DNA of 64,000 nt from Symbiodinium natans. Lineage: Eukaryota > Sar > Dinophyceae > Suessiales > Symbiodiniaceae. The position numbers and the translations under genes are program-made. Shown here piece by piece: positions 19,901-29,015 of the stretch. Position 1 is the stretch's first letter. The number at the start of each line of letters is the position of its first letter. The stretch covers positions 257,001-321,000 of the forward strand of contig CAJNDS010002313.1 in the NCBI GenBank assembly GCA_905221605.1, in the 5' to 3' direction. Under the pieces are notes generated by a model. It saw only the letters and a list, made by a program, of their open reading frames with translations, did no database searches and was not told where the DNA came from.

Positions 19901-21846
19901 AAAAACACAAACTCCTTAAAAAACAGGCCCGTAAAATAAAAAGGGATTGGACACGCGAGCAGTTGCTTACTGACCCCAACCCGTCACACACCAAAATCTG
20001 GAAACAAGTCCAGAGCTTCAAAAAAGGTTTTAGAGCTAGGAGAACCAGACTAAAAGTTTCAGGCACACCAGTCCCATGGACGAACACCCACAAAATCTTT
20101 AGAGATCACCTCCAGAACAACCAGTGGTCCCCACCGGACGTCACCGAGGAGGAAATCGAACTACTCCGCTCTTCCCCCCCGCTTTACAAGACCGACGAAC
20201 TTGACCCCCTTCCCTTTCAACATGAAGAACTCTACGCTGCCATCCAGGGTATAAGAAAAGGCAGGGCCCCAGGACTAGACGGCGTAAAGGGAGAAATAAT
20301 ATTACTCCTCGACCACTACGGTGAAACCCAGCTACTCCGCCTTATGAACGCTTGCCTCAGAGCCAGGAAGGTCCCCTCTTCATGGAAAGAAGCGCTCGTG
20401 GTAAGCATCTACAAGGGAAAGGGATCAGACTCAGACCCCTCCAATTACAGGCCGATCTCCCTTCTAAACACGTTTTACAAAATCTACTCCGCCATGCTGC
20501 AAAAAAGACTAGCCACTAAACACGACGCACAACTACGCTCCACCCAGTATGGCTTCCGTGCAAAAAGAAGTACAAAACAGCCATTGTTTATCCTGCGCAG
20601 GCTCCAAGATTACTCCGCCAAAACAGGTCAGCCTTTCCAACTTCTCTTTTTAGATTGGAAGCAAGCGTTCGACAAAGTTAGCCACCCCGCCATGATGGTC
20701 GCCCTTAAAAGATTAGGAGTGCACCCCACTTACATTGAAATCATAACAGACCTCTACACCGACCCCCAATTTTGCACTCAAGGATTCTCTCAAGAGAAAA
20801 GTTGGGGCACGCCTAAAAGTGGCATACGACAGGGCTGTCCACTCAGCCCTTACTTGTTCATCATGATCATGACAGTATTGTTCCACGACATCGACGCTCG
20901 GCTTAGGAGCGAGGGTACACCGCAAAACACTTGGTCAATAGGCAAGCCCATTTATGATCTAGAATACGCAGATGATACTCTTCTAATGGCAGTCACGGCA
21001 CCACAGCTCGAATCATTTTTGGCATGCGTACAGGTAGAAGCATCTTTATATGGATTACAACTCAATTACACGAAAACCGAACTACTCCGCCACCCCAGCG
21101 CACAGGCAGACATCAGCTTTGCCGATGGCACTCCAGTGCCTGTAAGCGATCAGGTTAAATATTTGGGCTCTAGGATCAGCTGGACTACTCCGCCAAAAAT
21201 CGCCATTCAGCACAGAATGGAACTAGCTCACTCCTCATTCATGAAGCTCCAACACATATGGCAAAGTAAACTACCCATTAAAGTAAAAACCCACATCTTC
21301 CATAGCTGCATTGTTCCTGTCCTGCTATACTCCCTAGATGTCCTCACACTAGAAACCCACTCCTTCAAAAAAATCGACGCCTGGTACCATAGGTATCTTA
21401 GACGTTCCATTAAAATCAAATCCTCGTACTACTCACACATATCTAACCAGAAGGTTTGGAAAATTGCAGGCAAGCCATGTTTGCCCTCCCAAACACTGCT
21501 GGCGCAACAATTTGGATTACTCCAGAGCTCTATATTAGCAAGCCCCCAGGACCCCATTCACCATGTAGTGTTCTCTCCCGGATACAAGGACCGAATCAGA
21601 TTTACTAAGGCCCGCGCAAGAGGACACCCCTGTAGATACTGGTTTGAATTAGTTTCCACGGAAGCAGTAAGGTTTTATAACCACCACTCCGCCGCAGACC
21701 CAGAAGCCCGAAGGGACTTCCTGGGCCTAAAACATTTAATATCCAAAGACACACGGTTTGGCGACCTCTTACGCACTGCGCCAACGCGCGCGCCGAGTAT
21801 TTTCCCTATGTACAGCAAGCATGTTGGAAGCGCATGGCAGCCCTAA
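16963..21846 (+). CDS. LINE ORF2: APE endonuclease - RNase H - reverse transcriptase
   Basis: A single 1627-residue frame. An N-terminal 380-residue basic/Pro-rich region precedes an APE-type endonuclease (about 381-690; NVQG near 385, LTETR near 413, IIGDFN with Asp near 520, SDH near 682). A type I RNase H follows (about 745-890; YTDGSG Asp749, TGEL Glu804, YYDS Asp830, GHSGDH His875, ADRL Asp885). A Lys/Arg-rich linker leads to the reverse transcriptase (about 1060-1400; APGLDG, YRPISLLN, RQGCPLSPYLF, YADD at 1335-1338) and a thumb/C-terminal region. RNase H normally follows RT in LINEs that carry it; here it precedes RT. The final Pro and stop are read from the telomere-type junction CCCTAA. 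No inactivating lesion is seen in ORF2. Role: nicking of target DNA, target-primed reverse transcription and RNA removal. Confidence 0.92.
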   Translation: MLRDVLSQGLSRPSTHNRPAPHMIRLYPFRVSRFLGAPGVARSRSHAEFVEVAKQTLTAKDLQWDMRVVRRSRKRPNKLPTNPHLQASCTYIIIAFLCVFYYTSTTRSSFPIVLMDSLVVHSTICSLIKYGISQWELLQQLLRNKLQHIKNGNTTTLQLDLLIPQKYTEYPQPTMEYSFIHQAKLSRDFLLSQRPISPPKLPEYSPFPQLAPRPKIRTGRRVSFRFTDGRKVNYTRRPLRHFSASRPFRPPTNSQKDRPTPPPRGTPGPGQPGDEECITPPPPSSVHPLGLGARSRRLRRQLFRRWRRSVGGPILPEASGSALVKGGVPLKAVKSRCQTGVRNSYLFKTLILRPEQIGKQKKATPPAVAPPPLPYGQPFKIGTQNVQGMAEILKHQSVLTLLRSRKLDVLFLTETRNTTYHQFTSEGHRFISNGSNKDKFAGVTAIIPPQTLPHLKDVVQHSARILQITLAASAGDVHLIGVYSPHNKRDVETSKLPFWDKLDSVLHKIPQPEPVYIIGDFNVRLQGRKPDEHHMLGPNVYGKGRLSIPTTEGNNRELYLRFLSTSEAKDVLTYKQSNLLKHITYRDKSPPPLDWLTFSSDPIGWLPIWDRFQSLPQSENENLKVAGKVRDYLTCYSALVPEQQRPTIDPHRFQALDRLVTRSKWLPTVQQCQAVHSTGFVSDHYLLESVIRVKLKAQPPSTIKPPARDYSAIDYSAKTLFNHTFKKCTKHKSIPNLNTTDANWAVYTDGSGSKGRCSATTPAGWGYTIITTNQDSIASKGPVSTDPHAAVHLGATVGSNNTGELSAWMEAALYILTLTTPPKQISFYYDSRWMSDAVRGKSKAKRHKTMIKYARILLAELQNRTTVDWFWVKGHSGDHFNEIADRLAEEGKQIPDPVGGRHDITPLLTPSEFIEPVQSTDHSALERLNSTLVRALHKAESQHIPLLKRKPKQPWMTQELLQQFHEVRHLKSIDHSAHIKKHKLLKKQARKIKRDWTREQLLTDPNPSHTKIWKQVQSFKKGFRARRTRLKVSGTPVPWTNTHKIFRDHLQNNQWSPPDVTEEEIELLRSSPPLYKTDELDPLPFQHEELYAAIQGIRKGRAPGLDGVKGEIILLLDHYGETQLLRLMNACLRARKVPSSWKEALVVSIYKGKGSDSDPSNYRPISLLNTFYKIYSAMLQKRLATKHDAQLRSTQYGFRAKRSTKQPLFILRRLQDYSAKTGQPFQLLFLDWKQAFDKVSHPAMMVALKRLGVHPTYIEIITDLYTDPQFCTQGFSQEKSWGTPKSGIRQGCPLSPYLFIMIMTVLFHDIDARLRSEGTPQNTWSIGKPIYDLEYADDTLLMAVTAPQLESFLACVQVEASLYGLQLNYTKTELLRHPSAQADISFADGTPVPVSDQVKYLGSRISWTTPPKIAIQHRMELAHSSFMKLQHIWQSKLPIKVKTHIFHSCIVPVLLYSLDVLTLETHSFKKIDAWYHRYLRRSIKIKSSYYSHISNQKVWKIAGKPCLPSQTLLAQQFGLLQSSILASPQDPIHHVVFSPGYKDRIRFTKARARGHPCRYWFELVSTEAVRFYNHHSAADPEARRDFLGLKHLISKDTRFGDLLRTAPTRAPSIFPMYSKHVGSAWQP

Positions 21847-21852
21847 AAAAAA

Positions 21853-21878
21853 CCCTAAACCCTAAACCCTAAACCCTA
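21853..21878. repeat. CCCTAAA tract at the 3' end of the LINE
   Basis: Three to four CCCTAAA units follow directly on the A8 run and ORF2 stop codon. They are in the same orientation as the tract at 15064-15127. Confidence 0.95.
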
Positions 21879-21887
21879 CGTTAACAG

Positions 21888-22345
21888 CCCTTCAGGACAT
21901 GTCCCGGAGCCGCGCCGGCTCCTCCGCGACGGGAGGGGCTACGCCGCTGTATGCCGAGGGGGACAAGGCTCCGAGCATGAGTCTGAATGGCTTTAGGGTT
22001 TAGGGTTTAGGTTTAGGGTTTAGGGGGTCTTGGGCTCGTGGAGCTTTGTTATGACGGGCTTTTCGGGGCTACGAGCATGTGTTCTGGTCCTTGACTGGGC
22101 CCCTAAGCCAAAAGAAAAAGCCTGCTGAGCGCCCCAGTGTCTCAGCTTCCCCCCCCCCCCCCCGTCGAAGCTTGGGGTCGTGGGACGGGACGAGGGTTTC
22201 TTCAAGTCACCTGAGAGGTTCAGTACTTCTCTGCCACCTACGCCTGCTGGATGGACACCATGATCACGGCCGTGGATCCCGGCAGCGGAGCGCTGCAGCT
22301 GCAGTGCAAGCCAGGCTCCTCGTGGTTTCTGGAAAGCGACTTGCG
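21888..22345 (+). CDS. Partial gene: two exons, Tudor/SH3-like segment
   Basis: Exon-like frame 21888-21990 contains MSRSRAGSSATGGATPLYAE and is followed at once by a TTTAGGG tract (21993-22023). A second exon from 22218, after GAGAG, reads VQYFSATYACWMDTMITAVD and continues PGSGALQLQCKPGSSW. The pattern YxSxTxxxWxxxxVxxVDxxxGxxxLxxKPxxxW resembles the small beta-barrel (SH3/Tudor-like) repeats common in dinoflagellate proteins. This is a similarity judged by eye. Further exons were not found before the intronless gene at 22796, so the gene may be a fragment left beside the LINE. Confidence 0.45.
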
Positions 22346-22730
22346 TGTTTTTGCTTGAGGGGTGCAGGTCTCTTATTGTTACAAATGCTCTGTATAGACC
22401 TCTTTCGCGAATAGCAATTACAGGATCTCTCTCCGAGTTAGAACTATGGTCGTTGGAGACATGGCCCACTTCCTTGTCTAAGAGTTGAAGAGGTGGTTTT
22501 TTTGTTAGGATCATCGATTCGGCAAGGTTCCTCGTGCTCATGTCTACGTATTGTAAAAAGAACATGCAGAATCACTCTTTGCAAGAAACCGGGGCGTATT
22601 GCACACAGGAGCACAGCGGTTCCTTATCATTGTCGTGTTGGTGTAGCTGATGGAAGCTCATGTTGTGGCAGAGGTCTCAAGTGGGAGGACGAGAGTCTTG
22701 CACTGAACGAAGGGCATGTTGAGAACCCCT

Positions 22731-22749
22731 GGAGCATTTTTGGCTCGAG
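22731..22749 (+). other. Relict spliced leader (DinoSL) upstream of START-like gene
   Basis: GGAGCATTTTTGGCTCGAG matches the last 19 nt of the conserved dinoflagellate leader at 15 positions, including TTTTGGCTC. It lies 46 nt upstream of the ATG at 22796. A trans-spliced mRNA copied back into the genome would leave exactly this. Confidence 0.6.
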
Positions 22750-22795
22750 CATCCGGGTTGGGGGTTTCAGCATTTCTTGCTGATAGGACAAGGTC

Positions 22796-23629
22796 ATGGC
22801 TTCCGCATCGTTTACTGCGGCGGTGGCAGTGGCTCTTTGCGCTCTGTTGTCTTTGGCAGAGGTGTGCGAGGAGCATTCCGACACATCCTTGCTGCAGGGT
22901 CACTTTGCGGCAGTTTCGCCACATGCAGTCGAGCAACAACATTCCAGCTTGCGCCAAGATAAAGAAAAGTGGCCGCTCAGTGGGGAAACCCATATCTTGT
23001 CAGAGGAAGAGACGGCCGAGTATTCGTCGTGGTTCACATCAGACCTGCTCCCAAAGTGGGAGAATCGCAACCTGGAGTCCACGTGGAAGCTGCAAACAAC
23101 CATCACCATCAAGCAGCCAGCGCAAACAGTCTTCGATGCCATCATGACCTCGAACATGTGGCCTGTCTGCTACCCCAACACGCTCAGTGTGGGCGGGTTC
23201 TCGCATCAGCCCTTCACACCCGAGACACCAGCGGGCATGATCTTGGAGAAGTTCTTGTGGGCTGGTGCTTTCTACTCTCTCTTCCGTTACCAGGTTGAAG
23301 ACTACCAGCCTCCTTCATTTGCAACCTTTGATGGTGCAATCATCTTCTCCGTGGGCGATGTGATCGCTCAGGATGCCGTCGACACCATCGGCGGACGCTT
23401 CCAGTACAATCTGACGTCCACCGGGCCAAATGAGACAAGCTGGACACGAACCGTGTATTTCTACCAGGACAAGAGCGCCACGCTACTTCAGCAAACGGCT
23501 TTTGCCACCATGATGAACACGGTCATTTTCCCTGCACAGAAGAAAGGGGCACCCCAGTACGTGAACTGCGCGAAGATCTTCCTTGAAACCCCTGGTTGGG
23601 AACGGGAGTTGTGGGGCTCGAGCAAGTAG
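22796..23629 (+). CDS. Secreted START-like (SRPBCC) lipid-binding domain protein, intronless
   Basis: A 277-residue single-exon frame. Residues 1-22 form a signal peptide (MASASFTAAVAVALCALLSL, then AE). From about residue 95 the segment TTITIKQPAQTVFDAIMTSN is the first strand and helix of a START-like/SRPBCC fold, which binds hydrophobic ligands in a deep pocket. Downstream strands (RYQVEDYQPPSFATF; TRTVYFYQDKSATLLQQTAF) and a C-terminal region complete a domain of the usual 150-180 residues. NLT and NET sequons fit the secretory route. The ligand cannot be told. The lack of introns and a relict spliced leader 46 nt upstream indicate origin by retroposition; the frame is intact, so it is likely still functional. 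Confidence 0.8.
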   Translation: MASASFTAAVAVALCALLSLAEVCEEHSDTSLLQGHFAAVSPHAVEQQHSSLRQDKEKWPLSGETHILSEEETAEYSSWFTSDLLPKWENRNLESTWKLQTTITIKQPAQTVFDAIMTSNMWPVCYPNTLSVGGFSHQPFTPETPAGMILEKFLWAGAFYSLFRYQVEDYQPPSFATFDGAIIFSVGDVIAQDAVDTIGGRFQYNLTSTGPNETSWTRTVYFYQDKSATLLQQTAFATMMNTVIFPAQKKGAPQYVNCAKIFLETPGWERELWGSSK

Positions 23630-26100
23630 GAGTCCAATTAGTTTAAGGCCTTTCCTGGCTTTATTTGAAGAGTTCTCTTTTGGCAACACAAGATTCCTTG
23701 CCGGTAAAGATGGCTTAGCCGCCTTTGGCTAGGAGAGTGCTGCAACACGAGTTTGCGGTGAAAACACGGTGCTCCCGGCTCCTCCTATCAGTTCAGATGT
23801 TATGTGTCTTTCTCACCGTGCTTGTATCATTTGTGCCTTATTGGCCTCGACTGATGCCCCGCGTGTTTCTGAACTGGTGTCATTTTTGCCAAGCAGTACG
23901 CAGCGTGCCCTGCTGCTGATATCCGGCTTCTCGGCATCCATATTCCTTAAACCAACCCTGCGCGATGTGTCCGAGTTAAGGGGTTTTGTGGATGTGGCAA
24001 GTATTGTCCAATAGCCACCAGGAGGACCAAGTTAAAGTTAGCTGGGGTTGGGCCTTGGTTGCTCCAGCTCCCCTGGAGGCTACTGGCTGCCGCAGTCGGA
24101 GCTGCAGAAGGTGAGAAGGGCGCCGAATTAGTTAGGCTGTGTTTTAACACCCGCTTCGTTACGCTGGAATTTGCCTACGCCGAGTTCTGCACAGTTTCAA
24201 AAAGGAGGCGGGTCGGACTTCCTAGAAGCCCAAGAAGGCCCTCAACTTCAGGGCCTGACGAACCTTGGGAATATGTAAACTTCTGTAAACATGAGACATA
24301 CTGCTCGGAATATCCCTGAACCCTGAGCCGCAAGAAGCAACGGAACCCGCATCCTGGGCTGAGGTCAAGAAAATCTCCGCGTTCAACACCCAGGCGCCGA
24401 CGGGGGCAGCCTAGGAATGTGCGGGACAAAGGCGCGCAGGAGTATCAGCTCGTGCACGTTTCCTGGGTTTAGGGTTTAGGGTTTAGGGTTCAGGGTTTAG
24501 GGTTTAGGGTCTAGGGACACCGAAGCTGAAGAGCCCCACGCCCAAAGCTCAACAGCGTCAACGCTACGCGACCAGCCTCGGGTGGGGCAAGGTCGCGATT
24601 TCCTGGACAGTTAGGTCGCTTTGCAACCAGAACGCCCACTTCACAACTCGGTACACTTCTTACAATGCCCACTTCAACTGCATAGAGAGGATAAGATCGG
24701 ACATAATCACCCACGCTCCGCAATCTGTCTGAAGTTGTAAGAGCCGTTGAAGTGTCTTGTGCAGATGGTTGCAAAGAGTGTTTGTGTGCGTGTGCGTGTT
24801 CTCAGTTCAGCAACCTGCAAGACAGCAATTTGCTGTTAGCTGCTGTTTTGAAAGTTGTTTGCTTGTTTCACCGAGGTTGGCGCTAGATATCATTTATACT
24901 TGATCCGGATATGTGCTTTCAGTGGTTTGGTTCTCAGCTTGCTGGTGTTCTCCAATAGCATGTGTTCCCTCTCTTGTGCTGTGTTAAAATATCCTCTATA
25001 CCCAGACGTTGGCACCAATTGCTGTTTCAAAACTTGACCAGGGCTTGCATGTTCAGTCATGTTCATTCTCGCACTTTCTAGTCCAAGAAGAGTCGTTTCC
25101 CTCCACGTGCAAGGCATCCCTTCCATGAGCATCAAGGTGATTGTCACGTGGAAGTTTCTACCAACCATGCTCCTGGTTGCTAAGCGGCCTTTTTGCCTTT
25201 GTAAAGTGGACGCCTCCCGGTTGTAAGCGTCTTAATCTCGGGGAAGGGGTTCGGGGGGGGCCCTGGTGAGGGCCTTCTTTGCCGACGCAACGACTCCTAA
25301 CGTGCAAAGTCCCGGCCCGGGGGCACCTTTCGACGTGGAATGGGCAGGAGCTGTCCAACACAGCGTTTTCTTTTGCCACTGTGCCGCTCCCAGCTTGAAG
25401 AAGGTGTACGGTTAATGGGGCTTGGCACCATGCTCCGTTCCTAACCATCTCAAGGGCTCCGGCTTTTTTGGGGGCCCCCTTCGGCTCGAGCAGAAGGGAC
25501 CGGCCTTTGTGTGCTTCACTTCATCAACACGGTTTGTGGCTCAAAATTCACATGGTTCCTGAAGTATGTGTGGGCTATTGTACATGCTCAGTTTATCAAT
25601 ATTTTTATCAATATTTGCAGCTCTTACCAGCCAGTTCGACCGAGGTCAGCATTATCAACGAGACCTTGATGGATGTGGGGAACTTGTGGCATAGAAGTGT
25701 AGCATCAGCTTCGTTTGGCAGGGCCGTCTCAGCTGAACCCCAAAAGATCCCACGGCCCCAAACCATTGTGTGGAGTATGCAGGCTGCAGTTTCGAATTTT
25801 TTTCATGAGAAAGTGTAGAGCAAAAGGGCTTTGCAAGGCTCTTCGATGCCCCAAATTGCCAATCGCCGCCGTCCGACACTATAAGCCAAGCGGAAAGCAA
25901 CACACATGTCTGCCGAAACAAGCCCGCGCAAACCCTAAACCCTGAGCCCTCCACCCTGAAGTTACCTAACGCACATATATACACACATACGTACACACAC
26001 ACACATATACATACATGCATGCATGCATGCATGCATACATACGTACACAAATTGAATAAATCTATGTATATATATATATATATATATCTCATGCTACTTG
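23630..26100. other. No convincing gene; tracts and microsatellites
   Basis: Short open frames in all directions lack domain resemblance. A TTTAGGG tract lies at 24467-24514, preceded by a short exon-like frame (VRDKGAQEYQLVH). CA, CATG and TA dinucleotide/tetranucleotide repeats occupy 25970-26090. Confidence 0.5.
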
Positions 26101-26104
26101 CTGT

Positions 26105-26173
26105 GCGAACACCTCCGAGGCCATCGCTGTGGAGTTCGAGGCCAAGGTCGTCTCGGGAGCCCTGAGCTCGGTT
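26105..26173 (+). CDS. Possible exon
   Basis: The frame NTSEAIAVEFEAKVVSGALS has good codon character and is followed by TAG/GT. A TTTAGGG tract begins 25 nt downstream. A second exon-like frame, QVICKKIHQLYGHCRG, lies at about 26453-26497 between CTTCAG and GT. Neither is assigned to a family. Confidence 0.35.
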
Positions 26174-27537
26174 TAGGAACAAATCGAGAAGTGTGCCAAG
26201 GGTTTAGGGTTTAGGGTTTAGGGTGTAATTCTGAGGGGTTTCTTTTTTCCCTCAAACTGCCAGCAGGTTTGGTTTAATGGATCTTGAAGCCTCGAACCCT
26301 CAGCCAAAACCCAAACCCTCGACCCTCAAGGCGCTAAAGCGAAGAAGCTTCCCTGAGACAAGGCATCTCAACGTGTTCCTGGTTCAGGGGCTAAAGGTTC
26401 AAGCGTTGGCCTGCAAATTCGGCGACCCAGGACACCGCAAAAGGTTTGCTTCAGGTCATCTGCAAAAAGATCCACCAGCTGTATGGTCACTGTCGAGGTG
26501 TCAGGTCAAAGTCGCAGTTTAGGTTTAGAGTTTAGAGCTGCAATCCTTGATAGGGACCTTAAGATTGAGAAAAAGTAGATCTACCCGAAGGAACACTCCT
26601 TTGCCCCAGCATCTGTGACGAGGAGCCCAGCCTAGTGCAGGTGGCAACAAGCATCCTCGGATACCTTCCGTTTTTGGCTGGAAGGAACCCGAATACCCGA
26701 GGCAAAGATGTCCTCCATCCACGCCTCAGGCCGCAGACAACCAGGCACTCTCCAACACGGCGTGGGCGCCAGGGCCTTTCTTCACGCATGGCTTCATCTC
26801 TGAGGGTAGTTACCATGGGCCGGCCGTTAGTATGCACCCTTGCCTCCTTGAAAGGGCGGACGTATGGGCCTTGGTTGTGTAGGGTATGTCAGGGGTACAT
26901 AAGGGGCCCCCCCTCTTGAGGGCCCACACCAAGGGGACCATGTAACTACTCGAGGTTTCTGAGGGGTAAAGAACTCAGGGCTTGATATTGTTGGCCACTT
27001 GTTGAGACACAGGGGTCCCCCAAATGCTTCTGAGCCCCAAAAGCTGCGCAACGAGGTTCGCGAAGTGCGAAACCTACCGTGCCCTCGGCTGAGCTGCTCG
27101 AGGGTTCAGGTCTGGAGCTCGCAGGACGTTCGTGCTGGAGCTCGGGGGTACCTGGGTCTCAGCCCCAAGCCCCTCACTCCTGCACCCCAAAGAAGTAGGC
27201 ACTCGCAAACCCTAAGAAGTCTAAAACCCTCCACGCAGTCAAGCCATGCTAAGGCGCCGCTGCAGGACGCCACCTCTGCCGGGCTCCCGCTGGTTCTCGA
27301 GGGTTGGGGAAACAGAGGCTTTTGTGTTCCGGAGCTCAGTGCTCGAGACCTGTGGAGTTCAGGGCTGAAGCGTTCAAGTAGTTTTGGAAAGCGGCGTGAT
27401 GCCGCATGATGCTGCGTGCCTTCATATCTGCGTTTCTGCAGACTTCTTGACCCTCCAAACTCACATCCATTTCACTATGCACTTGTGATAGCTCAACGGC
27501 TGAAAAGCGGGCTTTGAGCAGGCTTTAGGACCTTGGG

Positions 27538-27700
27538 ATGCTTGAGGAAAGACGCTCCTTCAAGAAGCTTTCTCCACGAAAGAAACAGCATACTGTGGAG
27601 GCCGCTGCTGTGGGCAAGATCACGGAGTTTGTGCCGCAGGGTCGGCGGCCGAGACTGGAAGGGGCTTCTTGGGAGGTATATTCTGTGACACGCGTTGCCT
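27538..27700 (+). CDS. Possible first exon of an unknown gene
   Basis: ATG 27538 opens a 54-codon frame that starts MLEERRSFKKLSPRKKQHTV, continues with a basic, mixed sequence (VGKITEFVPQGRRPRLEGAS), and ends exactly at a strong GTGAGT donor (27701). A candidate downstream exon is the short stretch after TTTCAG at 28017 (YEPALEAL, stop). Function unknown. Confidence 0.4.
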
Positions 27701-28391
27701 GTGAGTAAGGGAACTGGACTTTGAAACAGGGTGCAGGATATGTCGGATGAAGCTCTCTAAGCCCTACAAGCCCTAGCGTTCTTGTGTTTCCAGGTCCAAA
27801 CCAGGCCATAAGCCTTGTCTGGGATGTAACGAGTCCCAAGCAGTTGCCCCAGATGTTGCTAACTGTCGTTGTACTGCCGGTGAGCAGGCTGGGTATCATC
27901 CTTGTTTTGTCTTCATCTTCTCGCCCACACCTGCCGGACATCTGCCGGACTCCCCCGGATTCGTTGAGGTCTGTCCAACTTGGCATGGGCTCTGGCGAGG
28001 CCTGCGCTCTTTTCAGTTACGAGCCCGCTTTGGAAGCCTTGTGAGGCTAGGGAAGTGATTGGCGTTGGGAGGTTTGGAGGTTCAGCTTTAGAGGTGCATC
28101 GCCATGGCAGTGAAGGGCTTGGCCCGGGAAATGATGATCAGCTTGCTGCAGCTGCATGCGACCGTGATCGAATGACCGCTGCCGTGATGTAGAATTCGAC
28201 ATGCAGTCTGGTTTGCCGCTAACAGATGTTTGCGACAGTATCTGACATCTGTGCAGCATCAAGGCTGGCAAAGTCTGGGTTTATGGCACGTGTCGGGTGA
28301 CCAGGAGGGTTCAAAGCTGTGGGCTAGGATTCCAGAATTCCAGTGTCAGTTGGTCGTACCCAAAGTTTCCTAAAGCCATAGGCCAGACAAG

Positions 28392-29015
28392 ATGGAGCCC
28401 CACGACCCCGAGGGCCGGCCAAGCACGAGCGGGGAGCCGGCAACGTGGCAAGATGTGGCGACGGCACTGGCAGAGCTGGAGCAGAGACAGGCGGCGATGC
28501 GGAGCAAAATCTCATCACTGCAGTCGCTGTCGTCGATGCGCAGTGAAGCAATGCAGGTATTGAGACAGCAGACGGCAAGGGACCAGAACGGCCTAAAGCT
28601 GGCCTATGCTGCCCGGGCCGCTCAGATGCAGCGCCAGAGCCGCGCCCTGGTGAGCCAGGCCATGCGCGCCGGCCGCCAGGCGCAGCGCTCCCGGAGCCTG
28701 GCCGCCCGCGCTGCGGTCGCGGCGCAGGAGGCGAGGGCGGAGCTCGGGGACGCGCGTGTGGCGCTGCGCGGCCTCGAGGCGGCCCTGGATGCCAAGAACG
28801 AGGAGACCCAAAAGCACCGACGCGAGTGCAGCAAGCTCCGGGCGAACCTCCAGCACTTGGAGCAGAAAGCGGCCGTGGACGCACTGCAACTGCAGCGCCA
28901 GGATGTGGTGCTGAGCGAGTCGGCCGTTGTCCTCTCGCATTTCCTCCGCACCCGAGCGGCCACAGCAGAGTTCGCGAGCCCGGGCGAGCAAACAGATCGA
29001 ATGCTGCAAAGCTGA
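28392..29015 (+). CDS. Coiled-coil protein, intronless
   Basis: 207 residues with high Ala, Arg, Gln and Glu from residue 20 onward. Long heptad-compatible runs (WQDVATALAELEQRQAAMRS; LRANLQHLEQKAAVDALQLQ) predict an almost continuous coiled coil of about 150 residues with a disordered acidic N-terminus (MEPHDPEGRPSTSGEP) and C-terminus. There is no signal peptide or membrane segment. Coding G+C is clearly higher than in the flanks. No family is recognised; structural or cytoskeletal roles are only guesses. The single exon suggests retroposition, but a leader relict is not convincing here. Confidence 0.65.
   Translation: MEPHDPEGRPSTSGEPATWQDVATALAELEQRQAAMRSKISSLQSLSSMRSEAMQVLRQQTARDQNGLKLAYAARAAQMQRQSRALVSQAMRAGRQAQRSRSLAARAAVAAQEARAELGDARVALRGLEAALDAKNEETQKHRRECSKLRANLQHLEQKAAVDALQLQRQDVVLSESAVVLSHFLRTRAATAEFASPGEQTDRMLQS

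Larger units (their letters stand above)
15128..21852 (+). mobile_element. LINE (non-LTR) retrotransposon between CCCTAAA tracts
   Basis: The element comprises ORF1 (15161-16827), a 135-nt spacer, ORF2 (16963-21846) and an A8 run (21845-21852). CCCTAAA tracts lie on both sides in the same orientation. There is no LTR and no recognisable 3' UTR: the stop codon of ORF2 lies in the CCCTAAAA junction itself. ORF2 keeps every catalytic residue I looked for, so the copy is young or recently selected, although ORF1 needs a frame change. The 5' limit is inferred from the tract. The motif ACTCCGC recurs about 22 times within the element. Target-site duplications cannot be separated from the flanking tandem repeats. 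Confidence 0.85.

Noticed and set aside
23710-23735. TAGCCGCCTTTGGCTAGG as a leader relict
   Set aside because: Explained by a short palindrome (AGCC/GGCT); spacing differs and no gene follows.
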